Of a stretch of 64,000 bases of DNA, positions 43,264 to 50,226 are shown piece after piece. The notes beneath the pieces are model-generated. The model saw only the letters and a program-made list of their open reading frames with translations. It was not told the DNA's origin and did no database searches. The stretch is from Prostheceraeus crozeri. Taxonomy: Eukaryota > Platyhelminthes > Polycladida > Euryleptidae. Each line of letters starts with the position of its first letter. The first letter of the stretch is position 1. The DNA is taken from positions 124,001 to 188,000 of the forward strand of contig CAJQUW010005339.1 in assembly GCA_907163375.1 (NCBI GenBank), read 5' to 3'. Position numbers and translations under genes: made by a program.

Positions 43264-43914
43264 ATGAGTTGGAAATTAGATTCCCTACAACGTATTGAAA
43301 CGGATCATGATCGAAACGTCTATTTCAAAGATTCAACTGGAAATGTGAGAAGAGAGTTTGTTTTATCTTATCGTCATTTTCAATCTCTACATCATATCAT
43401 GAAGGACTTGAAATACTTCTATATGAAAAGACATTCACGTATTGGAAATCGCATCTGGCTGCGCGTCAACAATCGGCGAATTCAACTCTATCATTCCCAA
43501 CTTCATACTAACTTCACATTTCATCAAGGTAGTTGGGAAAAGTATAAAAGAAAGGTACATCGCTCAATTTACTCATTCTTTCATCATGAAGCGCCATCGC
43601 TACACCATCGTCAACATTCTCCGTCGCTTCAGACTCTACACCAAAATCGATCTCACAACATTACGCCAACAGCTTCCAAACAGCAAGTATTACCCGGGCC
43701 GTCCTCAAATGTTAGTGGTGAAGATGAACAATTCGCGGAATCTTCAACTCTTCCCAAATGGGACTGTACAGATTCTCGGCGCCCTTTCTCATTCATCGGC
43801 GCAGTCAATGCGCTTAGAGCTACAAAGACTACTACGTCGGATATGGAAGAGGGAGAGGTGTGTGATGTCGAATCTGACTGTGGACAATATGGTGATCTCT
43901 ACTCAATTGAGTGA
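43264..43914 (+). CDS. PC4-like single-strand DNA-binding protein 2, up to 216 aa (E2)
   Basis: The first 105 residues are a clear paralogue of the preceding ORF (LDSLQRIETDHDRNVYFKDS, FQSLHHIMKDLKYF, IGNRIWLRVNNRRIQLYHS, WEKYKRKVHRSIYSF). The following 110 residues are His/Ser/Gln-rich with an acidic end and overlap the TBP-like gene in another frame, so this tail may be read only in part or be accidental. Same strand and spacing as the first copy. Confidence 0.5.
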   Translation: MSWKLDSLQRIETDHDRNVYFKDSTGNVRREFVLSYRHFQSLHHIMKDLKYFYMKRHSRIGNRIWLRVNNRRIQLYHSQLHTNFTFHQGSWEKYKRKVHRSIYSFFHHEAPSLHHRQHSPSLQTLHQNRSHNITPTASKQQVLPGPSSNVSGEDEQFAESSTLPKWDCTDSRRPFSFIGAVNALRATKTTTSDMEEGEVCDVESDCGQYGDLYSIE

Positions 43915-44131
43915 CAGTCTATCATTTTTGAAGATTCGTACCAGCAGTTACAGTTTGTGTTATGAACCCGAACTTTTTCCTGCAGCTCTCATTAGTTGTT
44001 GGTTGCCTGTGCATGTGGCAATCTTTCATAATAGTAAAGTGATCATTACTGGACTAAAATCTCATGAACAAGCAAATATGATCCTAGACTATCTCATTGA
44101 GTATGTACGTACCCAGCGGATTGTAAAATAA
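43586..44131 (+). CDS. TATA-binding-protein-like protein, 181 aa (E2)
   Basis: The length equals the conserved TBP core and both pseudo-symmetric repeats are visible. Repeat 1: TIVNILRRFRLYTKIDLTTL, KYYPGRPQMLVVKM, LQLFPNGTVQILGALSHSSA. Repeat 2: NLTVDNMVISTQ, SLCYEPELFPAALIS, HVAIFHNSKVIITGLKS. CYEPELFP (125-132) is the near-invariant TBP motif. Of the four phenylalanines that wedge into DNA, counterparts are seen at F56, F131 and F147; the fourth position holds a different residue (GRP at 38-40). Expected role: binding promoter DNA and recruiting RNA polymerase to E2 or host promoters. Start at 43,586 (MKRHRY) gives exactly the core; the frame extends upstream to 43,442 within the PC4-like gene. 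Stop overlaps AATAAA. Confidence 0.85.
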   Translation: MKRHRYTIVNILRRFRLYTKIDLTTLRQQLPNSKYYPGRPQMLVVKMNNSRNLQLFPNGTVQILGALSHSSAQSMRLELQRLLRRIWKRERCVMSNLTVDNMVISTQLSDSLSFLKIRTSSYSLCYEPELFPAALISCWLPVHVAIFHNSKVIITGLKSHEQANMILDYLIEYVRTQRIVK

Positions 44132-44165
44132 AAAACAATTTTTCCAACATGATGTTTTTATTTCA
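44128..44165. terminator. Overlapping poly(A) signals of the TBP-like and protease genes
   Basis: AATAAA on the + strand overlaps the TBP-like stop codon. On the - strand AATAAA lies about 44,157-44,162, next to the protease stop, so two convergent genes end within 40 bp. Confidence 0.55.
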
Positions 44166-44619
44166 AATCATGATAGAACTTACAAATCATTTTTTCATTA
44201 GAGGATGGATTACATGAAAAGTTTTGAATAACAGATGCAAATCGAGATACATGTAAACGTTTTAAGATGAAGTACAGTACAAAAGCACCACACGTTGATG
44301 AAAGTGGATGTTGTAGTATGCGTTCATTTCGCTGATATTGACGCGTATGTTTTCTCAACCACTGCTGTGTTGGTATATTTGGAGGTTGAGCAAGAGAGTC
44401 AAATAGTTCACCACGTCGGTCTTCTCCAATAAAGATCGCTTTCCAATGCTCACCGCCTAAATTCTGTGAATGAGTGTTTAGCACAATAAAGATGGGATAG
44501 TGATTTACTGCAGGTGGTAAGGTATCGAGTGAATAGACATTATCGAAAGCTTTCAACGTCGCTTCGTCTGCATTACGCTGCACTTTAGTCTTAATATCGT
44601 CAGCAGTCAACCAACTCAT
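44158..44619 (-). CDS. Adenain-like cysteine protease, 153 aa (E2)
   Basis: Processes virion proteins during maturation in adenoviruses and Polintons. Triad visible: His58 (GGEHWKAIFI), acidic residue Asp74 (GELFDSLAQPP) and Cys110 (SSTCGAFVLYF), with Gln103 (RILQHPL) as oxyanion residue. Length is slightly below adenain but complete. Its ATG shares a base with the stop of the capsid gene (TAATG at 44,619), which suggests coupled translation or compact, overlapping transcripts. Confidence 0.85.
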   Translation of the reverse strand: MSWLTADDIKTKVQRNADEATLKAFDNVYSLDTLPPAVNHYPIFIVLNTHSQNLGGEHWKAIFIGEDRRGELFDSLAQPPNIPTQQWLRKHTRQYQRNERILQHPLSSTCGAFVLYFILKRLHVSRFASVIQNFSCNPSSNEKMICKFYHDLK

Positions 44620-45896
44620 TAACGATTATACTGAAGAATCACGTCACGATACTTTGTAATTTCAATATTTGAATCGAAGACTGCATAAATTAATACATTG
44701 ATCGTCTCAGGTAGTGTTCTTTTGAACGTCAAATCCAAACGAATATTATGAGGCACGTTCGCTTGACGATAGGGTGCACTAATATCGCTGTCAGCAGTCA
44801 AATCAAATGCATAAATAGTATATCCACTCTTAAACTCTTTCATAGTCAGTCCGTTGGTATCATCCGTATTGTAAAAGCCAAAGACATCCATAAAATCAAC
44901 ATAACTGCGCATAAATTGATCCGAAGCAAAATCTGGTTTGTAGGGTGGACCAGGATGACTCACACCATTAACACGTAAAGCAATTTCACTTAACTGATTG
45001 TGTTTAAAATTGAAAGGATTCTTCTTTATATTACCATTAAATGCATCATTTTCAACCATTGCCACCATGAGGAGCTTCGGTGCTTCCGATGGAAAGAGGC
45101 CATCTTTCATGAAACTCTTTTGATCTTTCGGAATTGTAAAGGTGAGAAGCTTTGTATGCTGAACGGGGTAAATGGCATTTTGGCGGTTAAGACCTTCAGC
45201 ATGTCCTCTAATGACACTTGGATTCGGTACTACTCGACGAATGTAAAGTGCAATATCTTCCACATGAATTCTAAAATTGTCAACTTTAGCAAATGCATTC
45301 AGCGCAAATTCAGGCTTATTCAATGTCAGCTTGAGTCGCATGCTGGTATTACAGAGTAAAAACTTTGACTGTCTAAAGAAGTCTAAATTCAGCGGACCAT
45401 ATAGCTGACATACTCTACTATCTTTAATCATAGCAGATCGCTTTACAAAGCCACTGTTTGTTTCAACATCAAATTTTCCTGCTTCATCTCTGTACCATCC
45501 CATGGCTTCCATATGACTTTTTTGTGCTGCTGGATGAAACTGCGATACATGAGTGAAATATGATTTATAGGGATAATCGCTTTGACCACCTTCCACCTGC
45601 TGCTCTCCAATCGTTAGAGAAACATCGCGAAGTAATGTAGTCAATGGTAAATTGTTCAGTCCAACTTTATGCGCATCGTCAATAGCAGTTCCATCTGCTT
45701 GCTGAATTCTAAACCTCAAATCAAGCATCGCATAACTCAAATCTATGTAGTCATCACTACCACCAGGAATAACAAATTCAATGGGGCCAGCATTCTCAGC
45801 TGTTCGAGGATGATAATCTACAATACTTGAACTAAGAATATCTGTCTGTATGGCTTGTTGATCGAACAAACAAAAACCGGAAGTTTTACACTCCAT
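44619..45896 (-). CDS. Major capsid protein (double jelly-roll, hexon-like), 425 aa (E2)
   Basis: Forms the capsid shell in Polinton/adintovirus particles. The N-terminal pattern (VDYHPRTAENAGPIEFVIPG, DDYIDLSYAMLDLRFRI, then TTLLRDVSLTIGEQQVEG and SDYPYKSYFTHVSQFHP) is that of the Polinton capsid family known in databases as F54H12.2-like. The C-terminal jelly roll ends in LPETINVLIYAVFDSNIEIT. Length is typical. It lies between a basic protein and the protease in the late block. Confidence 0.9.
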   Translation of the reverse strand: MECKTSGFCLFDQQAIQTDILSSSIVDYHPRTAENAGPIEFVIPGGSDDYIDLSYAMLDLRFRIQQADGTAIDDAHKVGLNNLPLTTLLRDVSLTIGEQQVEGGQSDYPYKSYFTHVSQFHPAAQKSHMEAMGWYRDEAGKFDVETNSGFVKRSAMIKDSRVCQLYGPLNLDFFRQSKFLLCNTSMRLKLTLNKPEFALNAFAKVDNFRIHVEDIALYIRRVVPNPSVIRGHAEGLNRQNAIYPVQHTKLLTFTIPKDQKSFMKDGLFPSEAPKLLMVAMVENDAFNGNIKKNPFNFKHNQLSEIALRVNGVSHPGPPYKPDFASDQFMRSYVDFMDVFGFYNTDDTNGLTMKEFKSGYTIYAFDLTADSDISAPYRQANVPHNIRLDLTFKRTLPETINVLIYAVFDSNIEITKYRDVILQYNR

Positions 45897-45898
45897 GA

Positions 45899-46354
45899 TT
45901 AGAAGTTATAGCAGCGTCGTCGTTTAGCGCCTGATGAATGATTAGAGCCTCTGCGACGTTTGCGTGAATGCCTTTTGACTGAAGATTGCACCTTACCAGC
46001 TCCGCGATGTTTCCTCCTTCCTTTTCTCATTCGTTTAGGTGATTTCTTTCCTTGAGTAACACCAGCAATGGTCTGCTTCAATGTTTTTAAACCGCGTTCC
46101 TTCCCACGATTCAACAAACTGCTCTTGAAACTTCTACCTCTGGAAAGATCACTAGCAACATCACCAGCAAAGCCAACGGCATTACTTAAAACATTTCGTT
46201 TTAAAGATCTACCGACATTGGATATGAGAGGTGCTACAACAGATTTCAGTGCACCAAGTATGCTACCTCCACGTTGGCGGCGAGCACCGATGTAAATTTG
46301 TCCTCCACCACTTACGTAGGAGGGTCGTGAATAAAATGAGGCAGTTGGATTCAT
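45899..46354 (-). CDS. Basic Gly-rich core-like protein, 151 aa (E2)
   Basis: Order: N-terminal YSRPSYVSGGGQIYIGARRQ, a hydrophobic/amphipathic helix (GSILGALKSVVAPLISNVGR), then a long Lys/Arg-rich tail (GRRKHRGAG, RKRRRGS, AKRRRCYNF). This layout is typical of Polinton counterparts of adenovirus core or cement proteins (pX/pVI-like). It probably binds DNA inside the capsid and may carry protease sites next to GG or GA. An ATGCAAAG motif lies 30 bp before the ATG. Confidence 0.65.
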   Translation of the reverse strand: MNPTASFYSRPSYVSGGGQIYIGARRQRGGSILGALKSVVAPLISNVGRSLKRNVLSNAVGFAGDVASDLSRGRSFKSSLLNRGKERGLKTLKQTIAGVTQGKKSPKRMRKGRRKHRGAGKVQSSVKRHSRKRRRGSNHSSGAKRRRCYNF

Positions 46355-46384
46355 AGCTCAAACCCTAAACATTGTTAGTTACAA

Positions 46385-46392
46385 CTTTGCAT
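46385..46392 (-). promoter_or_regulatory. Late-type motif ATGCAAAG before the basic core-like gene
   Basis: 30 bp before the ATG at 46,354; extended match ATGCAAAGTTG is shared with the 42,871 site. Confidence 0.45.
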
Positions 46393-46395
46393 GAA

Positions 46396-47610
46396 TCACT
46401 GTCGATCACTTAGATGAAAGATGTCGGCACGACGCATCCAAGAGTTCATACTTGAAGGATAACCAGTCCATTTAACAAGACACCATTCTTCACCTTGCCG
46501 TTTTTTACATCGAATGATTTTCTCTACCAAATATGTTTCACTTTCAGTGACTACCTCAATCTCATCGCGGTAAAAGCTACCCTCAATTTCTTCATTATCG
46601 TAATCTTTCAACTTGTAGGTGGTCGGAGAGTCTTTTTGATTAATCCTTGATACTGTAAATACCTCCTCTGTCCAATTCGGGAGGTACCCTTTAGCAAAAA
46701 CACTTTTCACTTTTGAGATACGAACTTTATCGCCAATTTTCACATCACTTTTCACATGAGTGCGTTTACGTTGGAATGATTCGCGCACTTTATCTACATT
46801 GTTAGCATTTACATCTACTGGTCTGAGTCCAATAGAACGATGGATAGAGTGATTGTAGGCATGGAGTGTATCTTGTAGAACCTTTGTCCAATTTTGTGTC
46901 AAGTTGGCAGTAAAATGTCGCCACAAACGATTTTTTAATGTGCGATTAAAACGTTCAACGAGTGCAGCTTTATAAGCGCTCTTTACACTAAACAACTCAA
47001 TGTCATGCCTCTCAAATAATCTTGTCACATGCTGATTTTCAAACTCTTTTCCTTGATCACTCTGAATTCTTTTTGGAATGCGACCTTCTCGAAAAATTGT
47101 TTGGAATGCTTTTGCTACTCCTTTCCCTTCTTTAGTTTTTAAAGGTTGAGCCCACGCATAACGCGAGAAAATATCAATGACGGTTAAAATAAAATTATTG
47201 CCCGAGTTATGTTTTGAAATGGAGGCAACATCGCACAAATCTGCTTGCCACTGTTCATCGATGTCATGAACAATATAATGGCGGGTGCGGTACTTCTTTT
47301 TCGCTTGTTTGTGGAGTGTATAGGTAGCCTGACCCTTTAACCATCGTTTCACTTGTGATTGTGGAAGACCACTCGCTTTTGATAATTTCTTGATAGATGC
47401 AAATCCTGCCGGATGTTTTACATCATAATAGATTGACTTCAAACGTTCAGTCGATGACGGCTGACTCTTTTTCCTCCTTCTCATCTTTTTTCTTTCTTGC
47501 CTTTCTACATTTACAACAACTGCAGCATTTAGCGGTTTTGCGATCGTGTTCACATTGCTTAGGGGTTTCATTATGAGAGCTGGCGCAGCAAGTGCAAGTG
47601 ACAACGACAT
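46396..47610 (-). CDS. Retroviral-type integrase with chromodomain, 404 aa (E2)
   Basis: Inserts element DNA into the genome. Order: N-terminal helical domain with IYYDVKHPAGFASIKKL, catalytic rve core with Asp124 (WQADLCDV), Asp185 (IQSDQGKEF) and Glu219 (ALVERFNRTLK), an SH3-like C-terminal domain (VKIGDKVRISKVKSVFAKGY, GSFYRDEIE), then a chromodomain (VEKIIRCKKRQGEEWCLVKW, WMRRADI) that may target histone marks. All catalytic residues are present. The first roughly 40 residues overlap a Cys-rich ORF in another frame, so the true start may be Met43 or later. Confidence 0.92.
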   Translation of the reverse strand: MSLSLALAAPALIMKPLSNVNTIAKPLNAAVVVNVERQERKKMRRRKKSQPSSTERLKSIYYDVKHPAGFASIKKLSKASGLPQSQVKRWLKGQATYTLHKQAKKKYRTRHYIVHDIDEQWQADLCDVASISKHNSGNNFILTVIDIFSRYAWAQPLKTKEGKGVAKAFQTIFREGRIPKRIQSDQGKEFENQHVTRLFERHDIELFSVKSAYKAALVERFNRTLKNRLWRHFTANLTQNWTKVLQDTLHAYNHSIHRSIGLRPVDVNANNVDKVRESFQRKRTHVKSDVKIGDKVRISKVKSVFAKGYLPNWTEEVFTVSRINQKDSPTTYKLKDYDNEEIEGSFYRDEIEVVTESETYLVEKIIRCKKRQGEEWCLVKWTGYPSSMNSWMRRADIFHLSDRQ

Positions 47611-47656
47611 TCACCTCTGGCGGCTCATTACATGGCAAGCAACACATCTGCTTCAT
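47447..47656 (-). CDS. Cys-rich small protein, 69 aa, overlapping the integrase start (E2)
   Basis: Fourteen cysteines in the first 50 residues (MKQMCCLPCN, CTCCASS, KCCSCCKCR), then a Lys/Glu-rich tail. Its ATG begins one base after the stop of the preceding gene. The bases are shared with the integrase N-terminus in a frame one base away. A metal-binding or disulfide-rich small virion protein is possible; so is a chance frame. The cysteine density and spacing to its neighbour favour a real gene. Confidence 0.45.
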   Translation of the reverse strand: MKQMCCLPCNEPPEVNVVVTCTCCASSHNETPKQCEHDRKTAKCCSCCKCRKARKKKDEKEEKESAVID

Positions 47657-47657
47657 A

Positions 47658-48350
47658 TTAATAGTCTGAGAACATGTATTTCCTAGGAGGAGCTGTTTTA
47701 CGTTTTCCTTTTACCAGTTTTAGTGGCGATGTAGATCTACGTCGAGTTCTTCCTCTTGTTTGCTTAGTGAGTGTGGGAGGGGATGTAGCAGGTGACGTCT
47801 TAAACCAATTTGTTGGCATTTTCATCGCCTGAAGCATTGGAGTAGTAGCCACTGTTGAATCAAGTTCTTTCAATGTCTCATTATTTAAAGCAAATTTTGG
47901 CACATTATGCTTTTTCAATAGTTTAAGAAAGTATGACCAACCAGGTGGAACATAGCCCTGACGGCGCTTTCTACGTGTCGCATACTGAATCAAGTCTTCA
48001 TAACGTGAAGCATCAATCACTTTATTTTCATCTGTAATGATTTCTCCTCTATCATTTACATTGAGATGGGGTTCAATACTGTTGAAAAGAGATATGGCAT
48101 GTGCGCGAGATGCTAAAGGTGTAGCAGTCGATACAGAGTCACGCATCTTATTCTTCAAGTTTTTCAATTGCTCAACAGTTTCCGATTGTAATAATACAGC
48201 ACGATGTGGATCTTTGATGTGAACATTTTGCTGATAATCTATTTCTTTCCTATACATTTGATTTGCAAGAGGTTGCTTTACTTGCTGCATGGCAGTCAAT
48301 TGTACATATTCATCCTGAGGAATAACAATCATGCGAGAATAAGAACTCAT
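47658..48350 (-). CDS. Unknown virion-type protein, 230 aa (E2)
   Basis: Mostly helical with a central conserved-looking segment (RRQGYVPPGWSYFLKLLKKH, then NVPKFAL) and a Ser/Thr/Arg/Lys-rich, disordered tail (GRTRRRSTSPLKLVKGKRK). Its ATGA start overlaps the ATPase stop by 4 bases. Position among ATPase, integrase and capsid genes suggests a structural or packaging partner. I do not recognise a domain. Confidence 0.7.
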   Translation of the reverse strand: MSSYSRMIVIPQDEYVQLTAMQQVKQPLANQMYRKEIDYQQNVHIKDPHRAVLLQSETVEQLKNLKNKMRDSVSTATPLASRAHAISLFNSIEPHLNVNDRGEIITDENKVIDASRYEDLIQYATRRKRRQGYVPPGWSYFLKLLKKHNVPKFALNNETLKELDSTVATTPMLQAMKMPTNWFKTSPATSPPTLTKQTRGRTRRRSTSPLKLVKGKRKTAPPRKYMFSDY

Positions 48351-49012
48351 AGTTTGTAGATAATCATGGGAGTTTTCAAAATATCACTTCGAAATCTAAA
48401 TTCTTCCGGACACTCTTGCGTAAAGTCAATGAATAAGTAACCGTATGGTTTTTCAGTAGCTGCTTGAAAAATTTCAATTAAGGCTTTTGATCCTCTGGGT
48501 GCAACTTGTCGCGCTAAAATTTCAAATTGACTTTTATCTCGCGGATTCTTGAAAATAGCATAATAGTGTGTATTCAGGTTTCGTGTACGAGCTTCTTTTC
48601 CATCAGGAAACAAATTTTGTGTAATATAGATGATAAAACACCTTTTATGGTGTGCTGCGCGAGTGAACATATCTGTAACATCTTTTGAATTCTTACTTTC
48701 TTTTAATAAATCATCCAATACAACAACATCATTAGACTGAAGTTTATCCACTGGAATAATTCCTTCATGTCGAATAAAGTTGCGACTTTGCAATTCCTGA
48801 AACAGCGACGGTTGATAAATACCATAACACCAAATCACTCGATTGATAGGTTCCTTAAACAACTCCCTTCTTTTATCCAATAAATTCAGCGTGAAAACAG
48901 TTTTACCTGCATGAGATGGACCTGATACAGTCAGAACTTTATCACATTGAAGTCTGAAATCCATTTTATTACTTTGAGACTCAACATTTGCATAATTAAC
49001 GCTTAGAGCCAA
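48347..49012 (-). CDS. FtsK/A32-type DNA packaging ATPase, 221 aa (E2)
   Basis: Walker A GPSHAGKT (residues 31-38), Walker B VVVLDDLL (97-103) and sensor IIYITQN (127-133) identify the HerA/FtsK packaging ATPase of Polintons, which drives genome packaging. Length is typical. The ORF can start at 49,012 or at Met17 (48,964); the octamer ATGCAAAT at 48,986-48,993 lies 21 bp before the latter, which I slightly favour. The upstream basic gene stops at 48,996. Confidence 0.88.
   Translation of the reverse strand: MALSVNYANVESQSNKMDFRLQCDKVLTVSGPSHAGKTVFTLNLLDKRRELFKEPINRVIWCYGIYQPSLFQELQSRNFIRHEGIIPVDKLQSNDVVVLDDLLKESKNSKDVTDMFTRAAHHKRCFIIYITQNLFPDGKEARTRNLNTHYYAIFKNPRDKSQFEILARQVAPRGSKALIEIFQAATEKPYGYLFIDFTQECPEEFRFRSDILKTPMIIYKL
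48986..48993 (-). promoter_or_regulatory. Late-type octamer ATGCAAAT before the ATPase (second start)
   Basis: Within the first codons of the long ATPase frame, 21 bp before the Met at 48,964. Confidence 0.4.
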
Positions 49013-49352
49013 AGATATTTCCCAATAGGTTGCCCACGGCAGGAGCTATCATTGGAAGTATTGCTGAAAGGAAACCGCCCTTTTGTGTTAGAGTTTTCCT
49101 CTTTCTTTGAAGGGCGACTTTAGGATTGGAGATGAAACGCAATTTCGTAGCATATCGCTTAAGTAACTTTCGTTGTTTTGGCGCTAATTTCTTCGTCCTC
49201 AACTTCCTCACATGAGAAATAATTTCACAAATGAATTTATCGTTAGCATGTCGTATAGCATTGTATCGCTGATTTGCTTTCATTCGTCGGAGAGCTTGAA
49301 TGGCTGAAGAAAACTTTTGACTTTTACGTTTCGTCATTTTACGTTTCGCCAT
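48996..49352 (-). CDS. Basic protein with C-terminal hydrophobic helix, 118 aa (E2)
   Basis: The N-terminal 90 residues are rich in Lys/Arg (MAKRKMTKRKSQKF, VRKLRTKKLAPKQRKLLKRY). The end is QKGGFLSAILPMIAPAVGNL, then LGNIFGSKR, a Gly-Gly followed by an amphipathic membrane-active type helix. This architecture recurs in small Polinton and adenovirus core or membrane-lytic proteins; GG is also a plausible adenain site. Octamer motif 38 bp upstream. Confidence 0.65.
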   Translation of the reverse strand: MAKRKMTKRKSQKFSSAIQALRRMKANQRYNAIRHANDKFICEIISHVRKLRTKKLAPKQRKLLKRYATKLRFISNPKVALQRKRKTLTQKGGFLSAILPMIAPAVGNLLGNIFGSKR

Positions 49353-49390
49353 TTTCCGTGTTAGTCTTTGCTAAAACCTATCTTTACCAC

Positions 49391-49398
49391 ATTTGCAT
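49391..49398 (-). promoter_or_regulatory. Late-type octamer ATGCAAAT before the second basic gene
   Basis: A perfect ATGCAAAT, 38 bp before the ATG at 49,352. Confidence 0.45.
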
Positions 49399-49403
49399 AG
49401 GTA

Positions 49404-49727
49404 CTAACTATTGCGACATAAGTGACACTCGAAATGAGCAATGTCACAGTGGTTACATTGGCAAAGTTGAATGCAATTACGTATGAAACAGCGTTGACAA
49501 AAAGCATGCTTACATCTCTTGAAGATGCGCTTTTCATTTCCATCCTTTCGCTTACATACATCGCAACACATAGTTTCACCGTTACTGATGTCTATAGCAA
49601 GTCTTTTTGAAGATATGAATTTGCTAGCCTTTTCTAAATAATAGACGCATGTACAGAAGGAATATACTTCGAGAGTGAGCAGACATAGCTCGAAAACCAG
49701 TTGTGCTACAATCAAGTACCACTGCAT
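49404..49727 (-). CDS. Membrane-anchored RING-type zinc-finger protein, 107 aa (E2)
   Basis: N-terminal hydrophobic stretch (WYLIVAQLVFELCLLTLEVY) long enough for a membrane pass, then a C3HC4-like ring: MCCDVC, CKHAFCQRC, CQCNHCD, with a further FECHLC pair. Membrane RING proteins usually act as E3 ubiquitin ligases; here it could modulate host factors. ATG at 49,727 is used; the frame runs slightly upstream without ATG. Confidence 0.6.
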   Translation of the reverse strand: MQWYLIVAQLVFELCLLTLEVYSFCTCVYYLEKASKFISSKRLAIDISNGETMCCDVCKRKDGNEKRIFKRCKHAFCQRCFIRNCIQLCQCNHCDIAHFECHLCRNS

Positions 49728-49729
49728 TT

Positions 49730-50139
49730 TCAATTTTTCTTTATGGAAAGTTGAATGTGAATATCTGAAATCGCTTCAATCACTAGACTGCTACCATGAT
49801 GGTTAAATGCGTTAAGACGTTCAGCAATTTTTATCATATGTCTTTTAAAAAATTCTTGGGGTGATCTACCACTTCCATTGAATAAGAAGCAAAATGGAAA
49901 GAGCGACTTTCCACCTCTTCCTTTCCAAAATGACTAAACTTAATTTTCGCAACTAATCGCGCCATGATAATGCTATCAGAGAATGTATTCATTAACTCTA
50001 GAAATAGAGTGCTAGCATCATCGACCACTGCTTCGATGTCGGTCTCATCTTTATGAAATTTTATCACATAATCTTGAACAGCTCCTTTTAAACTTTGCCT
50101 ATGAAAACGTAATGTTCCGCAGTCGTTTGAGAAAGACAT
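49730..50139 (-). CDS. Unknown protein, two overlapping frames joined at UUUUUUA (E2)
   Basis: ATG at 50,139. The first frame gives 101 residues (MSFSNDCGTLRFHRQSLKGA ... SYSMEVVDHPKNFLKDI) and stops at 49,834. Exactly at its end is TTTTTTA (49,846-49,852 on the - strand), a classical -1 slippery heptamer in the right phase. The -1 frame continues open for about 38 more codons (HMIKIAERLNAFNHHGSS ...) to a stop at 49,730-49,732, touching the next gene. Either programmed frameshifting or a one-base loss (for example in the CCCC just upstream) explains this. Function unknown. Confidence 0.6.
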
Positions 50140-50161
50140 GATCGCCCTTTATCTAACCCAT

Positions 50162-50170
50162 CCATTGCAT
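50162..50170 (-). promoter_or_regulatory. Weaker late-type motif ATGCAATGG before the frameshift gene
   Basis: It differs from the octamer at its last bases and lies 22 bp before the ATG at 50,139. Confidence 0.3.
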
Positions 50171-50226
50171 GAAAACAACAACTCTTCTCATAGTAACATT
50201 TATTGAATAATGGTAACAAGCATGCA

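Noticed and set aside
47447-47610. Programmed frameshift joining the Cys-rich ORF to integrase
   Set aside because: The integrase frame is +1 relative to the Cys-rich ORF, and no convincing +1 shift site is visible in the A-rich overlap.
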